Positions 25,515 to 34,287 of a DNA stretch of 64,000 nucleotides are shown piece after piece. This stretch comes from Phocaeicola_A sp036804505 (GTDB taxonomy: Bacteria; Bacteroidota; Bacteroidia; Bacteroidales; Bacteroidaceae). Numbering within the stretch: the stretch's first letter is position 1; each line of letters starts with the position of its first letter. The stretch is from the NCBI GenBank assembly GCA_036804505.1, contig DAIRSI010000024.1:1-64000 (forward strand), read 5' to 3'. A program made the position numbers and the translations under genes. The notes under the pieces were generated by a model, which worked only from the letters and a program-made list of their open reading frames with translations, did not search any database and was not told where the DNA came from.

Positions 25515-26878
25515 GCACGAAACATTCTATAGCTGCGGCCGCATTCCTTGAACACAAGGAAGACTCGCAGTGGCATAACCAGTCGCTTTGGTATGTTCGC
25601 GAAAAGAGGGACACAATGGCTATGGGTCTTTCCGAATGGGAAGAACTGCGCGAATTGTCAAGTCGGATTAAGCAGCACACCATTACTCACATGGACCAGT
25701 ATCTGGAACAATTTTCCCGTCAAGCCGAAGCCAACGGTGTCATTGTCCATTGGGCAAAGGATGCGGAGGAACATAACCGCATTGTATATGACATTTTACA
25801 ACAACATCAGGTAAAGAAACTGGTGAAGAGTAAATCCATGCTGACGGAGGAATGTCATTTGAACCCGTTTTTGATATCGAAAGGTATTGACGTTGTTGAA
25901 ACGGATTTGGGGGAACGCATTCTTCAGTTGATGAATATACCGCCTTCACATATCGTGATGCCTGCCATTCATTTGAAACGTCAACAAGTAGGAAAGCTTT
26001 TTGAGGAAAAACTGCATACTGAAAAGGACAACAGTGATCCTACCTATCTTACCCGAGCAGCCCGCATGCACTTGCGCAACGAATTCATGACGGCCGATGC
26101 CGGAATGACCGGTGCCAATTTCGGAGTGGCAGCAACGGGAGACGTTGTAGTTTGCACCAATGAGGGAAATGCTGACATGAGTACTTCTCTTCCCAAACTG
26201 CATATCGTCTCGATGGGTATTGAAAAGGTAATTCCTAATTATGATGCTTTGGGTGTCTTCATCCGTTTGCTTGCCCGTTCTGCAACGGGACAGCCATCCA
26301 CTACTTATACATCCCATTTCCGTAAGGCTCGTCCGGGATGTGAGATGCATATCGTGCTGGTTGATAACGGACGCAGCGATATTATCGGCAATAAGGAACA
26401 TTGGGAGACATTGAAGTGTCTGCGTTGCGGTTCTTGTATGAATACGTGTCCCGTTTATCGCAGAAGCGGAGGATACTCTTATACCTATTTTATCCCGGGA
26501 CCTATCGGAATTAATTTAGGTATGCTTCGATCACCTCAAGAATACAGTGACAATGTTTCAGCATGTTCTCTGTGCTGTTCCTGTGATAATGTCTGTCCTG
26601 CTAAAGTGAACCTTTCAGAGCAGATTTACCGTTGGCGTCAGAGTCTTGATGGATTCCATAAGGCCGATCCGATGAAGAAAACCATGTCTAGCGGAATGAC
26701 CATCCTTTATGATCATCCCTCTTTATACAGGTTCAGTCTGAAGATGGCTCCCATAGTGAATTGTCTTCCACGTTTCATGGTCTATAACGGATTGAATGCA
26801 TGGGGAAAAGGCAGGGAACTGCCCTCCTTTGCTAAAGAATCGTTTGAAACTATGTGGAGAAAAGGAAAAGTGAAATGA
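25511..26878 (+). CDS. lutB: L-lactate dehydrogenase complex Fe-S subunit LutB/LldF
   Basis: A 455-residue subunit with an N-terminal LUD (DUF162-type) domain and a ferredoxin-like region. The two [4Fe-4S] motifs are CLRCGSCMNTCPVYR and CSLCCSCDNVCPAKV (about residues 302-365). It passes electrons from lactate to an acceptor, presumably the quinone pool. The start overlaps the lutA stop (ATGA), and its own stop overlaps the lutC start in the same manner. Confidence 0.92.
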   Translation: MSTKHSIAAAAFLEHKEDSQWHNQSLWYVREKRDTMAMGLSEWEELRELSSRIKQHTITHMDQYLEQFSRQAEANGVIVHWAKDAEEHNRIVYDILQQHQVKKLVKSKSMLTEECHLNPFLISKGIDVVETDLGERILQLMNIPPSHIVMPAIHLKRQQVGKLFEEKLHTEKDNSDPTYLTRAARMHLRNEFMTADAGMTGANFGVAATGDVVVCTNEGNADMSTSLPKLHIVSMGIEKVIPNYDALGVFIRLLARSATGQPSTTYTSHFRKARPGCEMHIVLVDNGRSDIIGNKEHWETLKCLRCGSCMNTCPVYRRSGGYSYTYFIPGPIGINLGMLRSPQEYSDNVSACSLCCSCDNVCPAKVNLSEQIYRWRQSLDGFHKADPMKKTMSSGMTILYDHPSLYRFSLKMAPIVNCLPRFMVYNGLNAWGKGRELPSFAKESFETMWRKGKVK

Positions 26879-27483
26879 ACGAAGAAAATGAAGGAACTAT
26901 GAGCAGCAAGGAATCAATATTGTCCAATATAAAGAAGAATATTTCCGAAACTTATGATATGCCCGATTTGTCCGTCAAAGGCGTGCAATATGCCGATACG
27001 GTGGAACAATTCGTGAAAATCAGTAAGATTGTGGGAGGGGATGTTCATTTTGTGAAGAAAGATGAAGACATCAATATTCTGATACGTCAACTCTATCCTG
27101 ATGCAACGGTTGTTGCATCCAACTTGTCCGAAGTCACTCTTGCAACAATCAATCCTGATAAAGTAGCTACTCCTCAGGAATTGAATGGAACGGATGTGGC
27201 TGTGGTGAGAGGGGAAGTGGGCGTGGCTGAGAACGGGTGTATCTGGATCCCTCAGACGATGAAGGAAAAGGCAGTCATATTCATTACGGAATATCTGGTG
27301 ATTCTCATTTCCAAAAGTAAAATTGTGAATAACATGCATGAGGCTTACAAAGCGATAACCTTTACCGATTATGGCTTTGGCTCTTTCATTTCGGGACCAT
27401 CCAAAACTGCCGATATCGAGCAGGCTTTGGTTATGGGTGCCCAAAGTGCCAAAGGCGTCACAGTTCTCATTACAGAGGATTGA
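26875..27483 (+). CDS. lutC: L-lactate dehydrogenase complex subunit LutC/LldG
   Basis: A 202-residue LUD-domain protein with the characteristic GEVGVAENGCIWIP and SGPSKTADIEQALVMGAQSAKGVTVLI. I placed the start at 26875, where ATGA overlaps the lutB stop as in the lutA-lutB junction. An earlier Met at 26854 and a later one at 26899 are also in frame. It completes the aldA-lutABC operon, which ends at a strong bidirectional hairpin. Confidence 0.9.
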   Translation: MNEENEGTMSSKESILSNIKKNISETYDMPDLSVKGVQYADTVEQFVKISKIVGGDVHFVKKDEDINILIRQLYPDATVVASNLSEVTLATINPDKVATPQELNGTDVAVVRGEVGVAENGCIWIPQTMKEKAVIFITEYLVILISKSKIVNNMHEAYKAITFTDYGFGSFISGPSKTADIEQALVMGAQSAKGVTVLITED

Positions 27484-27504
27484 TAACAGGATAGTCTCAA
27501 TAAC

Positions 27505-27558
27505 AAAAAGAGCCGGGAACGTAAATCAGAAATCATTCTGACTTGTTCCCGGCTTTTA
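27505..27558. terminator. bidirectional terminator between lutC and the HAD gene
   Basis: AAAAGAGCCGGGAAC pairs with GTTCCCGGCTTTTATT. Inside it TCAGA/TCTGA extends the structure. A-rich and T-rich flanks suit both convergent genes. Confidence 0.82.
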
Positions 27559-27580
27559 TTATGGTGAATCTTGTTCCTTT

Positions 27581-28228
27581 TTAGAGAAAGGAAAGAATTT
27601 CATCGACTTTGCTGATAATGTAAGAGGGATTTTCTTTCATTAATTCCTCTTTGGGACGAAATCCCCAGGTAACTCCACATACATCGACTTCCGCGGCCTT
27701 TCCCGTTTGCATATCTACATTAGAGTCTCCCAAATAGATTGTGCTTTCTTTGCTGATACTGGTTTCTTGAAGTATATTATTGACAACAGCAGGATTGGGC
27801 TTGACGGGAACTCCTTCACGTTGTCCCCATACAGCCGAAAAGTTTATCTCCGGAAAGTAATGGCTGATCAGTTTGGATGTGGCTCTTTGGTACTTGTTGG
27901 ATGCAACGGCAAGCTTTGCGCCTTTTGATTGCAATGTTTTCAAAATTTCAGGCATCCCTTCATAGGCTTTGCTCATATCGGCATTGTGTTTGTCGTAGTA
28001 AGGTACGAAAAGCGAGCGGACTTTTACTATATTTTCTTCCGTGCGTGCGTCTTCCGGTAAAGCTCTTTCAAAGAGTTTCATAACGCCGTTGCCTACAAAA
28101 TACTTGTATTCTTCTGTCGTATGTGTAGGGAATCCTAGAATCCTGAGTGCCTGATTGGTACTTTCCGCCAAATCTGCTATCGTGTTGATAAGGGTTCCGT
28201 CCAAATCAAATATAAATAACTTTTTCAT
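27581..28228 (-). CDS. HAD-family phosphatase, phosphoglycolate phosphatase-like
   Basis: A 215-residue HAD subfamily IA hydrolase. Motif I is DLDGTL with nucleophile Asp8 and Asp10. The helical cap (about residues 16-85) follows, then motif II (VASNK), the motif III lysine in KPNP, and motif IV GDSNVDMQTGKAA. It resembles Gph phosphoglycolate phosphatases, but this branch acts on several small phosphate esters. It is a single gene, convergent with lutC. Confidence 0.85.
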   Translation of the reverse strand: MKKLFIFDLDGTLINTIADLAESTNQALRILGFPTHTTEEYKYFVGNGVMKLFERALPEDARTEENIVKVRSLFVPYYDKHNADMSKAYEGMPEILKTLQSKGAKLAVASNKYQRATSKLISHYFPEINFSAVWGQREGVPVKPNPAVVNNILQETSISKESTIYLGDSNVDMQTGKAAEVDVCGVTWGFRPKEELMKENPSYIISKVDEILSFL

Positions 28229-28256
28229 AATCCTTTTGTCTCTTTTTTACCAGATG

Positions 28257-28264
28257 CAAAAGTA
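28257..28264 (-). promoter_or_regulatory. -7 box of the HAD phosphatase gene
   Basis: CAAAAGTA reads TACTTTTG on the minus strand, about 30 bases before the start. No matching -33 element is seen. Confidence 0.45.
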
Positions 28265-28384
28265 ATCATAATTACTGAGAGTGGGTGCTAAAAAGGCTCT
28301 CTATGTTTTGTATTCGGATTTACTTACATGTAAAGCAGGTTCTCCGGATGGGGTGGAGAAAGTCTTGTCCTATACTTTTAATTA

Positions 28385-30055
28385 TTATTTTGTAAAGCGG
28401 AACCAGTCAACTTCTGCACATCCGCCATCGTTTGTGACAATAGCCGGTCGTGTACAGAATACTCCGACTTTTGCTCCTATCCATTTCCCTTCTTTCACTT
28501 GGAAGGTCTTGCCCATGGATGTATAGTTTTTTCCATTCGTACTGTAACTCATTTCGCACTTAACAAGAAGGTCACTGCCACCTTCACTTTCTTTGATTTT
28601 TCCTTCTGTGTGGAATTTTGCTCTCAGATAGACTGTTGCATCTTTCAATTCTTTGGAGGAATTGACAGTTTCAGTTCCTTTGTTGTCGGCTTTCCTACAT
28701 TCCACTTGCGACAAAAGAATACCTTTTTCTGTATTCTCAAGAATGAGTCCGCAATAATCCATTCCCATAACAACCAAACCAGTGCGTTCCCCTTTATATT
28801 TGGGAGATGGCTTGAATGTCAGTTTGGCCGTTACTGTGAATTCCGGAGCCGGAGTCTTTTGCAAAAGAAGATTGGACACATCCCATAGACTTTTGTAATC
28901 ATCAGGTACCGGATAGGAGTAGAGACGAACGAAGCCTTTGTTTCCAGCAAAGTATGCCCATTTTTCGTTAATGTTGGCATTCCATTGCCATTGAGGTGAA
29001 AGGGTATAGCCGTTGAATTCATCATCTTCTTGCGGAGTGCAGATGGAATGATTTTTCCCAACGTTTGGTTTTTTGTAAGAAAGTACAGGTTCTCCGCATC
29101 CGTCACCGTCTTTATCTACACCGATAACGGGCCATCCATTTACCCATTTCATGGGTTGCAAATGGAGGAGACGTCCGTATGCACCTACATCCTGAAAATG
29201 AAGGAACCAGTTTTCTCCGGTCGGAGTATCGACCCAGGCACCTTGATGAGGCCCGTTTATACTACTTTTACCTTGTGCCATTACAATTTTTGCTTCATAA
29301 GGTCCGTATATGTTGGAAGAACGCTGAACGGTTTGCCAACCGGTCGGTACGCCTCCTGCAGGGTGGAAGATATAGTAGTACCCTCCATGTTTGTATAGTT
29401 TAGGGCCCTCGCTTGTTTCTTGTCCGTCATGACCGTCGAAAACAATTCGAGATTGTGTAATGGCTTTTGTTGCTTCACTATTCAGTTCACAGATGGCAAG
29501 CACACTTTTGAATCCGGCCCGGCTTCCTGCATAAGCATGTACCATATAGACTTTTCCATCTTCATCCCAAAGCGGACAGCAGTCTATGATACCTTTACCG
29601 GGCTTTACCAGAACCGGTTCGCTCCAAGGGCCTTTGATGTCTTTGGCTTTGGTCATATAAGCTCCATAATCCGGGTCTCCCCAAAAGATGTAGAATTCAT
29701 TATCGTGATGGCGAATACTCGGAGCCCAGACACGATTGCCGTGCTGAGGGCGTGTATCTGTATATGGATATAATGCATAAGGTACGGCTGATGAACAGAA
29801 CTCCCAATTCACAAGATCTTTGGAATGAAGGATGGGCAATCCCGGCAGGCAGTTGAAACTCGATGCTGTGAGGTAATAATCATCACCTACGCGGCATGCG
29901 TCGGGATCAGAATAATCTGCATACAGTATAGGGTTTTTGTACGTTCCGTTTCCTTGGTCGGCCACCCACACTTTCGATACATAGTTTTCTTGTTGAGCAA
30001 AAGCAGCAGTCGTAAACATAAAAAGTAGAACTGCCAACGTTGTTCTATTCTTCAT
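28385..30055 (-). CDS. GH43 glycosidase with C-terminal concanavalin-like domain
   Basis: A 556-residue secreted protein with a signal peptide (ends near AFAQQ). The five-bladed propeller has the expected acids: Asp in YADYSDPDACRV, Asp in IIDCCPLWDEDG, and Glu in ETSEGPKLY. The C-terminal 200 residues (from about 345, EDDEFNGYTLSPQWQW) form the beta-sandwich found after many GH43 beta-xylosidase/arabinofuranosidase catalytic domains. Exact specificity is unclear. The neighbours (DUF4861-like and GH28) suggest removal of arabinose or xylose side chains of pectin. It is transcribed last, 14 bases after the DUF4861-like gene. Confidence 0.88.
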   Translation of the reverse strand: MKNRTTLAVLLFMFTTAAFAQQENYVSKVWVADQGNGTYKNPILYADYSDPDACRVGDDYYLTASSFNCLPGLPILHSKDLVNWEFCSSAVPYALYPYTDTRPQHGNRVWAPSIRHHDNEFYIFWGDPDYGAYMTKAKDIKGPWSEPVLVKPGKGIIDCCPLWDEDGKVYMVHAYAGSRAGFKSVLAICELNSEATKAITQSRIVFDGHDGQETSEGPKLYKHGGYYYIFHPAGGVPTGWQTVQRSSNIYGPYEAKIVMAQGKSSINGPHQGAWVDTPTGENWFLHFQDVGAYGRLLHLQPMKWVNGWPVIGVDKDGDGCGEPVLSYKKPNVGKNHSICTPQEDDEFNGYTLSPQWQWNANINEKWAYFAGNKGFVRLYSYPVPDDYKSLWDVSNLLLQKTPAPEFTVTAKLTFKPSPKYKGERTGLVVMGMDYCGLILENTEKGILLSQVECRKADNKGTETVNSSKELKDATVYLRAKFHTEGKIKESEGGSDLLVKCEMSYSTNGKNYTSMGKTFQVKEGKWIGAKVGVFCTRPAIVTNDGGCAEVDWFRFTK

Positions 30056-30069
30056 AATTGTTAATATGA

Positions 30070-31299
30070 TTATTTTATACTGATGTTACATGTGTGTTGT
30101 AACTGTTCTTTCCATTTATTCAGATAGTCGAACCAGCTTTTGCTGTCCTTATATCCATTTTCCTCTTTGGCAGCGCAAAAAGTCAGATTGTATTTCAAAT
30201 TTTTCTTCCCATTGGTATTGAGCAGAATCAGATAATTGTTGCTGTCTTCCATAGTTTTGCCCACATAACTTTGGGGTACATAGACGCCTAATCCAACAGT
30301 TTCTACATTGTCCGGTTCGCCTTTTTCAGGAATATTCTTTCCCCAAGAACCGGCCAGTCCTGTGTTTTGGACAAAACCTGTATTTTCGGTCTCCAGTTTC
30401 ATGACTCCCGTACAGAATGTTTCATTTTTCACGTCTGCTTCTTCGAAATGAATGCTTACCTCAACATCACGATGTCCGGCATAGAGAATGTAACGTTGGG
30501 TCATATTCAGTTTCTTTCCGTTGTATATCCAGTCCTTATCGGCTATCTCGACAACAGTCCTTACGGGTCCGTAAGCCAATATACCCTCACTTCTTAGCGA
30601 TACCTTATTTACATATGTAGGTTCATTGTTTTCCCATCCACGAAAAGAACCTACACTTACGCTTTTCCCAGCCCAGAGAACATCGCATCCATAACCTTTC
30701 TCGCGCTGTTCCTTAGGTGTATAGAAGTTTGTTTCAGTCAATTCAAGCTGTCGCTTGATTTTTCCGTACAGATCAATGGACTGTCTGTTGTCAAAATAAA
30801 CACGGAAAGCTGTCAGTTCTGATTCGAAGCAAGGGCCATGGCCGAATAAAGCACTGTATATATCAGCATCGGGAGTATTTCCCGGAACGGATAAATATTG
30901 AATCTCAGGACTTTTCTTGTTCTTGTCACTTAGCTTCATTTGTGCATGGACTTTTGCCGGATAGGTTTTGGTACTTGGTTGTGAGGAAAGTACAACTCTT
31001 AGAGTTTTATTACTTTTCGCTGGTATATCTGCTACGAATGCCAGTTCGTCATTGTTCCCGTCGCGGTTCAAATCATCGAGTTGTGATGGAATTTCCACAT
31101 TCCCATCCCATACGACGGCCGACTTTACTTCCATTTTCAGATTTTTCCAATCCTTCAGATTCTTGAATTTAATGACAACAGGTTCATCTTTCTTTTGTTC
31201 GTTCCAGCTGTTACTTACAGTGACGGAATAGCTCTTTTCTTGTGCGATTATAAAAAGGCAGCAAAGGGAAGCCACACCTAATGTAATTATTCTTTTCAT
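30070..31299 (-). CDS. DUF4861-like secreted protein
   Basis: A 409-residue protein with a signal peptide (ends near IAQ). It starts with a beta-rich domain (VTVSNSWNEQKKDEPVVIKFKNL), and its core contains FGHGPCFESELTAFRVYFDNRQSIDLYGK and GYGCDVLWAGKSVSVGSFRGWEN. From memory this matches DUF4861 proteins found in pectin-degradation loci of Bacteroides. I do not know a demonstrated activity. It is located between GH28 and GH43 on the same strand. Confidence 0.65.
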   Translation of the reverse strand: MKRIITLGVASLCCLFIIAQEKSYSVTVSNSWNEQKKDEPVVIKFKNLKDWKNLKMEVKSAVVWDGNVEIPSQLDDLNRDGNNDELAFVADIPAKSNKTLRVVLSSQPSTKTYPAKVHAQMKLSDKNKKSPEIQYLSVPGNTPDADIYSALFGHGPCFESELTAFRVYFDNRQSIDLYGKIKRQLELTETNFYTPKEQREKGYGCDVLWAGKSVSVGSFRGWENNEPTYVNKVSLRSEGILAYGPVRTVVEIADKDWIYNGKKLNMTQRYILYAGHRDVEVSIHFEEADVKNETFCTGVMKLETENTGFVQNTGLAGSWGKNIPEKGEPDNVETVGLGVYVPQSYVGKTMEDSNNYLILLNTNGKKNLKYNLTFCAAKEENGYKDSKSWFDYLNKWKEQLQHTCNISIK

Positions 31300-31335
31300 G
31301 GCATTTTCCAGATAATCAAAATTTATTATACGTCA

Positions 31336-31343
31336 CAAAAGTA
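31336..31343 (-). promoter_or_regulatory. possible internal promoter before the DUF4861-like gene
   Basis: CAAAAGTA reads TACTTTTG on the minus strand, 37 bases before the start codon and beyond the GH28 stop. The -33 element is not well placed, so read-through from GH28 is equally likely. Confidence 0.4.
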
Positions 31344-31365
31344 CAAAAAATAATCGACAAATGTT

Positions 31366-32973
31366 TTATAAATTCAATTTGAAGCCTTTGGAATCTATAT
31401 CATTATATTTCTTTCCGTTGATGGTGATATTTTTCACATCAGACATTTGCAGGTTTTCTCCGTCCTTTTGAGTTTTGACTATCACATTCTGTATGTTGAC
31501 GTCTTCTGCCTGACTTAGCCTGGCACCTTCTTTAGCATCAGAAATAGTGATATTCTCAAGATTGATATTTTTTATTTTCATTTCGGGTAGCCCGTTGAAG
31601 AAAATGGCCCTGCCTGCTCCTTTGCAAATTACATCTTTGATATAGATGTTGCGGAAACAGGGTGTACCTTCGTTGACATCCTGAATGACTGTACGTGCCT
31701 CCTTGCTGTCGCTGTCTTTGGCTTCAGTTGGGCTTTGTCCCCCGTAGAATAAATCGAACAGGATTCCTTCAGTCGGTATGTTTATCATATTTATTTTGCT
31801 GATATAAATATTTTCTACGACACCGCCTCTGCCTCTAGTACTTTTGAAGCGAAGGCCTACATCCGTTCCAAGAAAAGTACAGTTGTCTACATAGATGTTT
31901 TTCACTCCACCGCTCATTTCGCTGCCAACGACAAATCCTCCATGGCCATGCAAAACCGTATTGTTCATGACAATTACATTCTCCGTAGGTTGCCCTCTTC
32001 TGCGTCCTTCTTCATCTTTGCCTGATTTCAAACAGATGGCATCGTCCCCGGCATCAAATGAATTATTGATGATAAGAGCATTTTTGCAAGACTCCATGTC
32101 CAAGGCATCTCCGTTTTGGGCATACCATGGGTTGGAAACGGTTACCTTATTAAATGTAATATGTTCGCATGACAGCGGATGGATACACCAGCTGGGAGAA
32201 TTGCGGAGAGTAATTCCTTCTACCAAAACTTTATTGCATCTGACGATATTCAGAAGGACCGGACGAAGCCAATCCCGAATGCTTGCCCATTCTGCCTCTG
32301 TATTGATGTTACTGGGTACATTGAAATCTTTTGTGGCATTCATCCCCTTCACGGCTCCTTCACTCGGGTACCAGATTCTTCCGTCTTTGCTAATTACTCC
32401 ACCTTTACTTAACAACTCTTTCCATTGGGAGTCAGTGAGTTTGTCTTTCTTTACCGGACGCCAGGTATCACCGTTTCCATCGAACGCACCTTGGCCGGTG
32501 ATAGCAATATTTTCTTGATCGAATGCCGAAATGGGCGATTGGCATCGGCGGGTTTGCAGACCTTCGAAGGAAGTCTTTATTATAGGATACTGGTTATGGT
32601 CGGCCGTGAAAAGAACCAAAGCATTCGTTTCCGTATATAGATTCACATTGCTCAGCAAGGTTATGGGGCCTGTCAGCCATAAGCCTTCCGGAATGATGAC
32701 TTTCCCGCCTCCTTTTTCATTGACATGCTTGATAGCTTTGTTTATGGCATCCGTATTCAGTGTGATGCCATCACTTTTTGCTCCAAAATCGACAATGTTT
32801 ACCGAATAGTCTGGAAATGAAGGTTGAATGACTTCTTCCATTCGAAACGGAAGATTCTTGTAAATCTCTGGTTGGATATACTGAAATGTCTTAACGTTTG
32901 ATTGTGCTTTCAGTATATTGGCGCTAACGAAAGCTAACGACAGAATAAGCACTGTTTTGAAAAGTGTTCTCAT
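31366..32973 (-). CDS. GH28 secreted polygalacturonase/rhamnogalacturonidase-like enzyme
   Basis: A 535-residue beta-helix enzyme with a signal peptide (ends near ILKAQ). The N-terminal part is the pectate-lyase-superfamily segment VNIVDFGAKSDGITLNTDAINKAI. The catalytic Asp pair lies in NNSFDAGDDAICLKSG, the histidine in VLHGHGGFVVGSEMSGG, and the RxK substrate site in LRFKSTRGRGG. GH28 cleaves galacturonic-acid linkages in homogalacturonan or rhamnogalacturonan. Exo action is likely for this branch, but not proved. It begins a three-gene minus-strand set with a long leader containing a large inverted repeat. Confidence 0.88.
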   Translation of the reverse strand: MRTLFKTVLILSLAFVSANILKAQSNVKTFQYIQPEIYKNLPFRMEEVIQPSFPDYSVNIVDFGAKSDGITLNTDAINKAIKHVNEKGGGKVIIPEGLWLTGPITLLSNVNLYTETNALVLFTADHNQYPIIKTSFEGLQTRRCQSPISAFDQENIAITGQGAFDGNGDTWRPVKKDKLTDSQWKELLSKGGVISKDGRIWYPSEGAVKGMNATKDFNVPSNINTEAEWASIRDWLRPVLLNIVRCNKVLVEGITLRNSPSWCIHPLSCEHITFNKVTVSNPWYAQNGDALDMESCKNALIINNSFDAGDDAICLKSGKDEEGRRRGQPTENVIVMNNTVLHGHGGFVVGSEMSGGVKNIYVDNCTFLGTDVGLRFKSTRGRGGVVENIYISKINMINIPTEGILFDLFYGGQSPTEAKDSDSKEARTVIQDVNEGTPCFRNIYIKDVICKGAGRAIFFNGLPEMKIKNINLENITISDAKEGARLSQAEDVNIQNVIVKTQKDGENLQMSDVKNITINGKKYNDIDSKGFKLNL

Positions 32974-33032
32974 GTAATGTATATGTTATGGTGGTTTATA
33001 AATTTCCGATTTGTTTAAGAGTTTATTATTCT

Positions 33033-33066
33033 ACTTGCAAACGGCTCTCCCGAGTAGTTTGCAAGT
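33033..33066. repeat. inverted repeat in the GH28 leader
   Basis: ACTTGCAAAC (33033-33042) is the exact complement of GTTTGCAAGT (33057-33066), with 14 bases between. Outward, TTATTC (33026-33031) and GAATAA (33067-33072) extend the pairing if the single T at 33032 bulges. It lies between the GH28 -7 box and its start codon, so it can act as an RNA hairpin or a DNA operator. Confidence 0.65.
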
Positions 33067-33133
33067 GAATAATAATGTTAACCTAATTCTAACCTTAAAT
33101 AAATATTATGAAAAAAAACTCTTAATTACTTTG

Positions 33134-33141
33134 CAAAGATA
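33134..33141 (-). promoter_or_regulatory. -7 box of the GH28 operon
   Basis: CAAAGATA reads TATCTTTG on the minus strand. It predicts a leader of about 150 bases before the GH28 start codon. Confidence 0.55.
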
Positions 33142-33237
33142 ATTGATAAAATAATAGCTTGTGTGCAGTTTTTGTCACTTTAAGTGTAATTTTTGTTGTT
33201 TTCTCTTATTTTTTACACAATTTCAAATATTTGTATG

Positions 33238-33245
33238 TATCTTTG
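33238..33245 (+). promoter_or_regulatory. -7 box of the GldB-like gene
   Basis: TATCTTTG sits 28 bases before the chosen ATG at 33274. The -33 region lacks a well-spaced TTTG. Confidence 0.55.
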
Positions 33246-33273
33246 CAATAATATTTAACATTTGAAGTCATCA

Positions 33274-34275
33274 ATGGGTAAAAAGATTACTTTTTTGTTT
33301 GTGACAATGGTCTGTATATTCGTTTCTTCTTGCAAATGGCAATTGAAGCCTGAGAATGAGAAGAAAGAGGATATGGGTGTGACTGTTGTGCGCTACGACA
33401 AACTATTGATGGATTATGTTTCTGCCAACAGCTTTTCCGCTTTGCAGAAAATGAATACTGACTATCCGTTGCAAACAAAATTTCTTCTGGAAGATGTGCT
33501 GGTACTTGGAAAGGTAAATGATCCCGATATTAATGCCAAACTCCGCAGTTATTTTGCTGATACAACTCTTATGAAGCTAGATAAGGCTGCACTTTTAAAA
33601 TACAAAGATATGGGGGATATCGAAAGAGATCTGACTAAAGGATTCAGAGCACTTAAGAAAAACATCCCGTCTTTGTCAGTTCCCGTCATCTATTCCCAGC
33701 TCTCAGCATTGAATCAGTCGGTAGTCGTGGGCGATAGTATTTTAGGCTTTAGCATTGACAAGTATATGGGAGCCGATTATCCATTGTACAAAAACATATT
33801 CTTTAATTATCAAAGCAGATATATGACGCGTTCCAGAATTGTTCCCGATTGTTTCTTGTTTTTCCTGATGAGTGAGTACCCATATGATTGGGGAGGAGAT
33901 AGGACTTTGATGGAGCAGATAATCTATCAAGGCAAGATTCACTGGGTTATCGCAAAGATTTTGGGAATGCAACTGGATGAGGAAATTGGCTATTCAAAAT
34001 ATGAAAGCCAATGGGCACAGGAAAATAGAGAGCGTGTGTGGAAGTTTATGTTAAAGACCCAACAGCTTGAATCACGTGACCGCGAACTTTTTGATGTTTA
34101 TTTCAAACCGTCACCGTTCAATCGTTATTTTGGGGAAACTTCCCCGTCATTTCTTGGAGTGTGGCTAGGCGCTCATTTGATTGATGAATATATGCAAAAG
34201 AATCCTCAAGTCACCATACTTGGTTTGCTTCAGGACAGACATTACAAAAAGATGCTATTGGATGCTCTTAAATAA
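33274..34275 (+). CDS. GldB-like gliding-motility-family lipoprotein
   Basis: A 333-residue lipoprotein with lipobox VSSC (Cys20). The middle and C-terminal parts (SRYMTRSRIVPDCFLFFLMSEYPYDWGGDRTLMEQIIYQGKIHWVIAKIL, SPSFLGVWLGAHLIDEYM) match the GldB-related family, common in Bacteroidetes whether or not they glide. In gut species its role is not gliding and is unknown. The ATG at 33274 was chosen. A TTG at 33262 also lies in frame but leaves a worse signal peptide. The methyltransferase gene follows after 12 bases. Confidence 0.82.
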   Translation: MGKKITFLFVTMVCIFVSSCKWQLKPENEKKEDMGVTVVRYDKLLMDYVSANSFSALQKMNTDYPLQTKFLLEDVLVLGKVNDPDINAKLRSYFADTTLMKLDKAALLKYKDMGDIERDLTKGFRALKKNIPSLSVPVIYSQLSALNQSVVVGDSILGFSIDKYMGADYPLYKNIFFNYQSRYMTRSRIVPDCFLFFLMSEYPYDWGGDRTLMEQIIYQGKIHWVIAKILGMQLDEEIGYSKYESQWAQENRERVWKFMLKTQQLESRDRELFDVYFKPSPFNRYFGETSPSFLGVWLGAHLIDEYMQKNPQVTILGLLQDRHYKKMLLDALK

Positions 34276-34287
34276 TCAGGCGCTATT

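Noticed and set aside
33262..33273. TTG start for the GldB-like gene
   Set aside because: The ATG at 33274 gives a clean lipoprotein signal peptide. The extra four residues do not.
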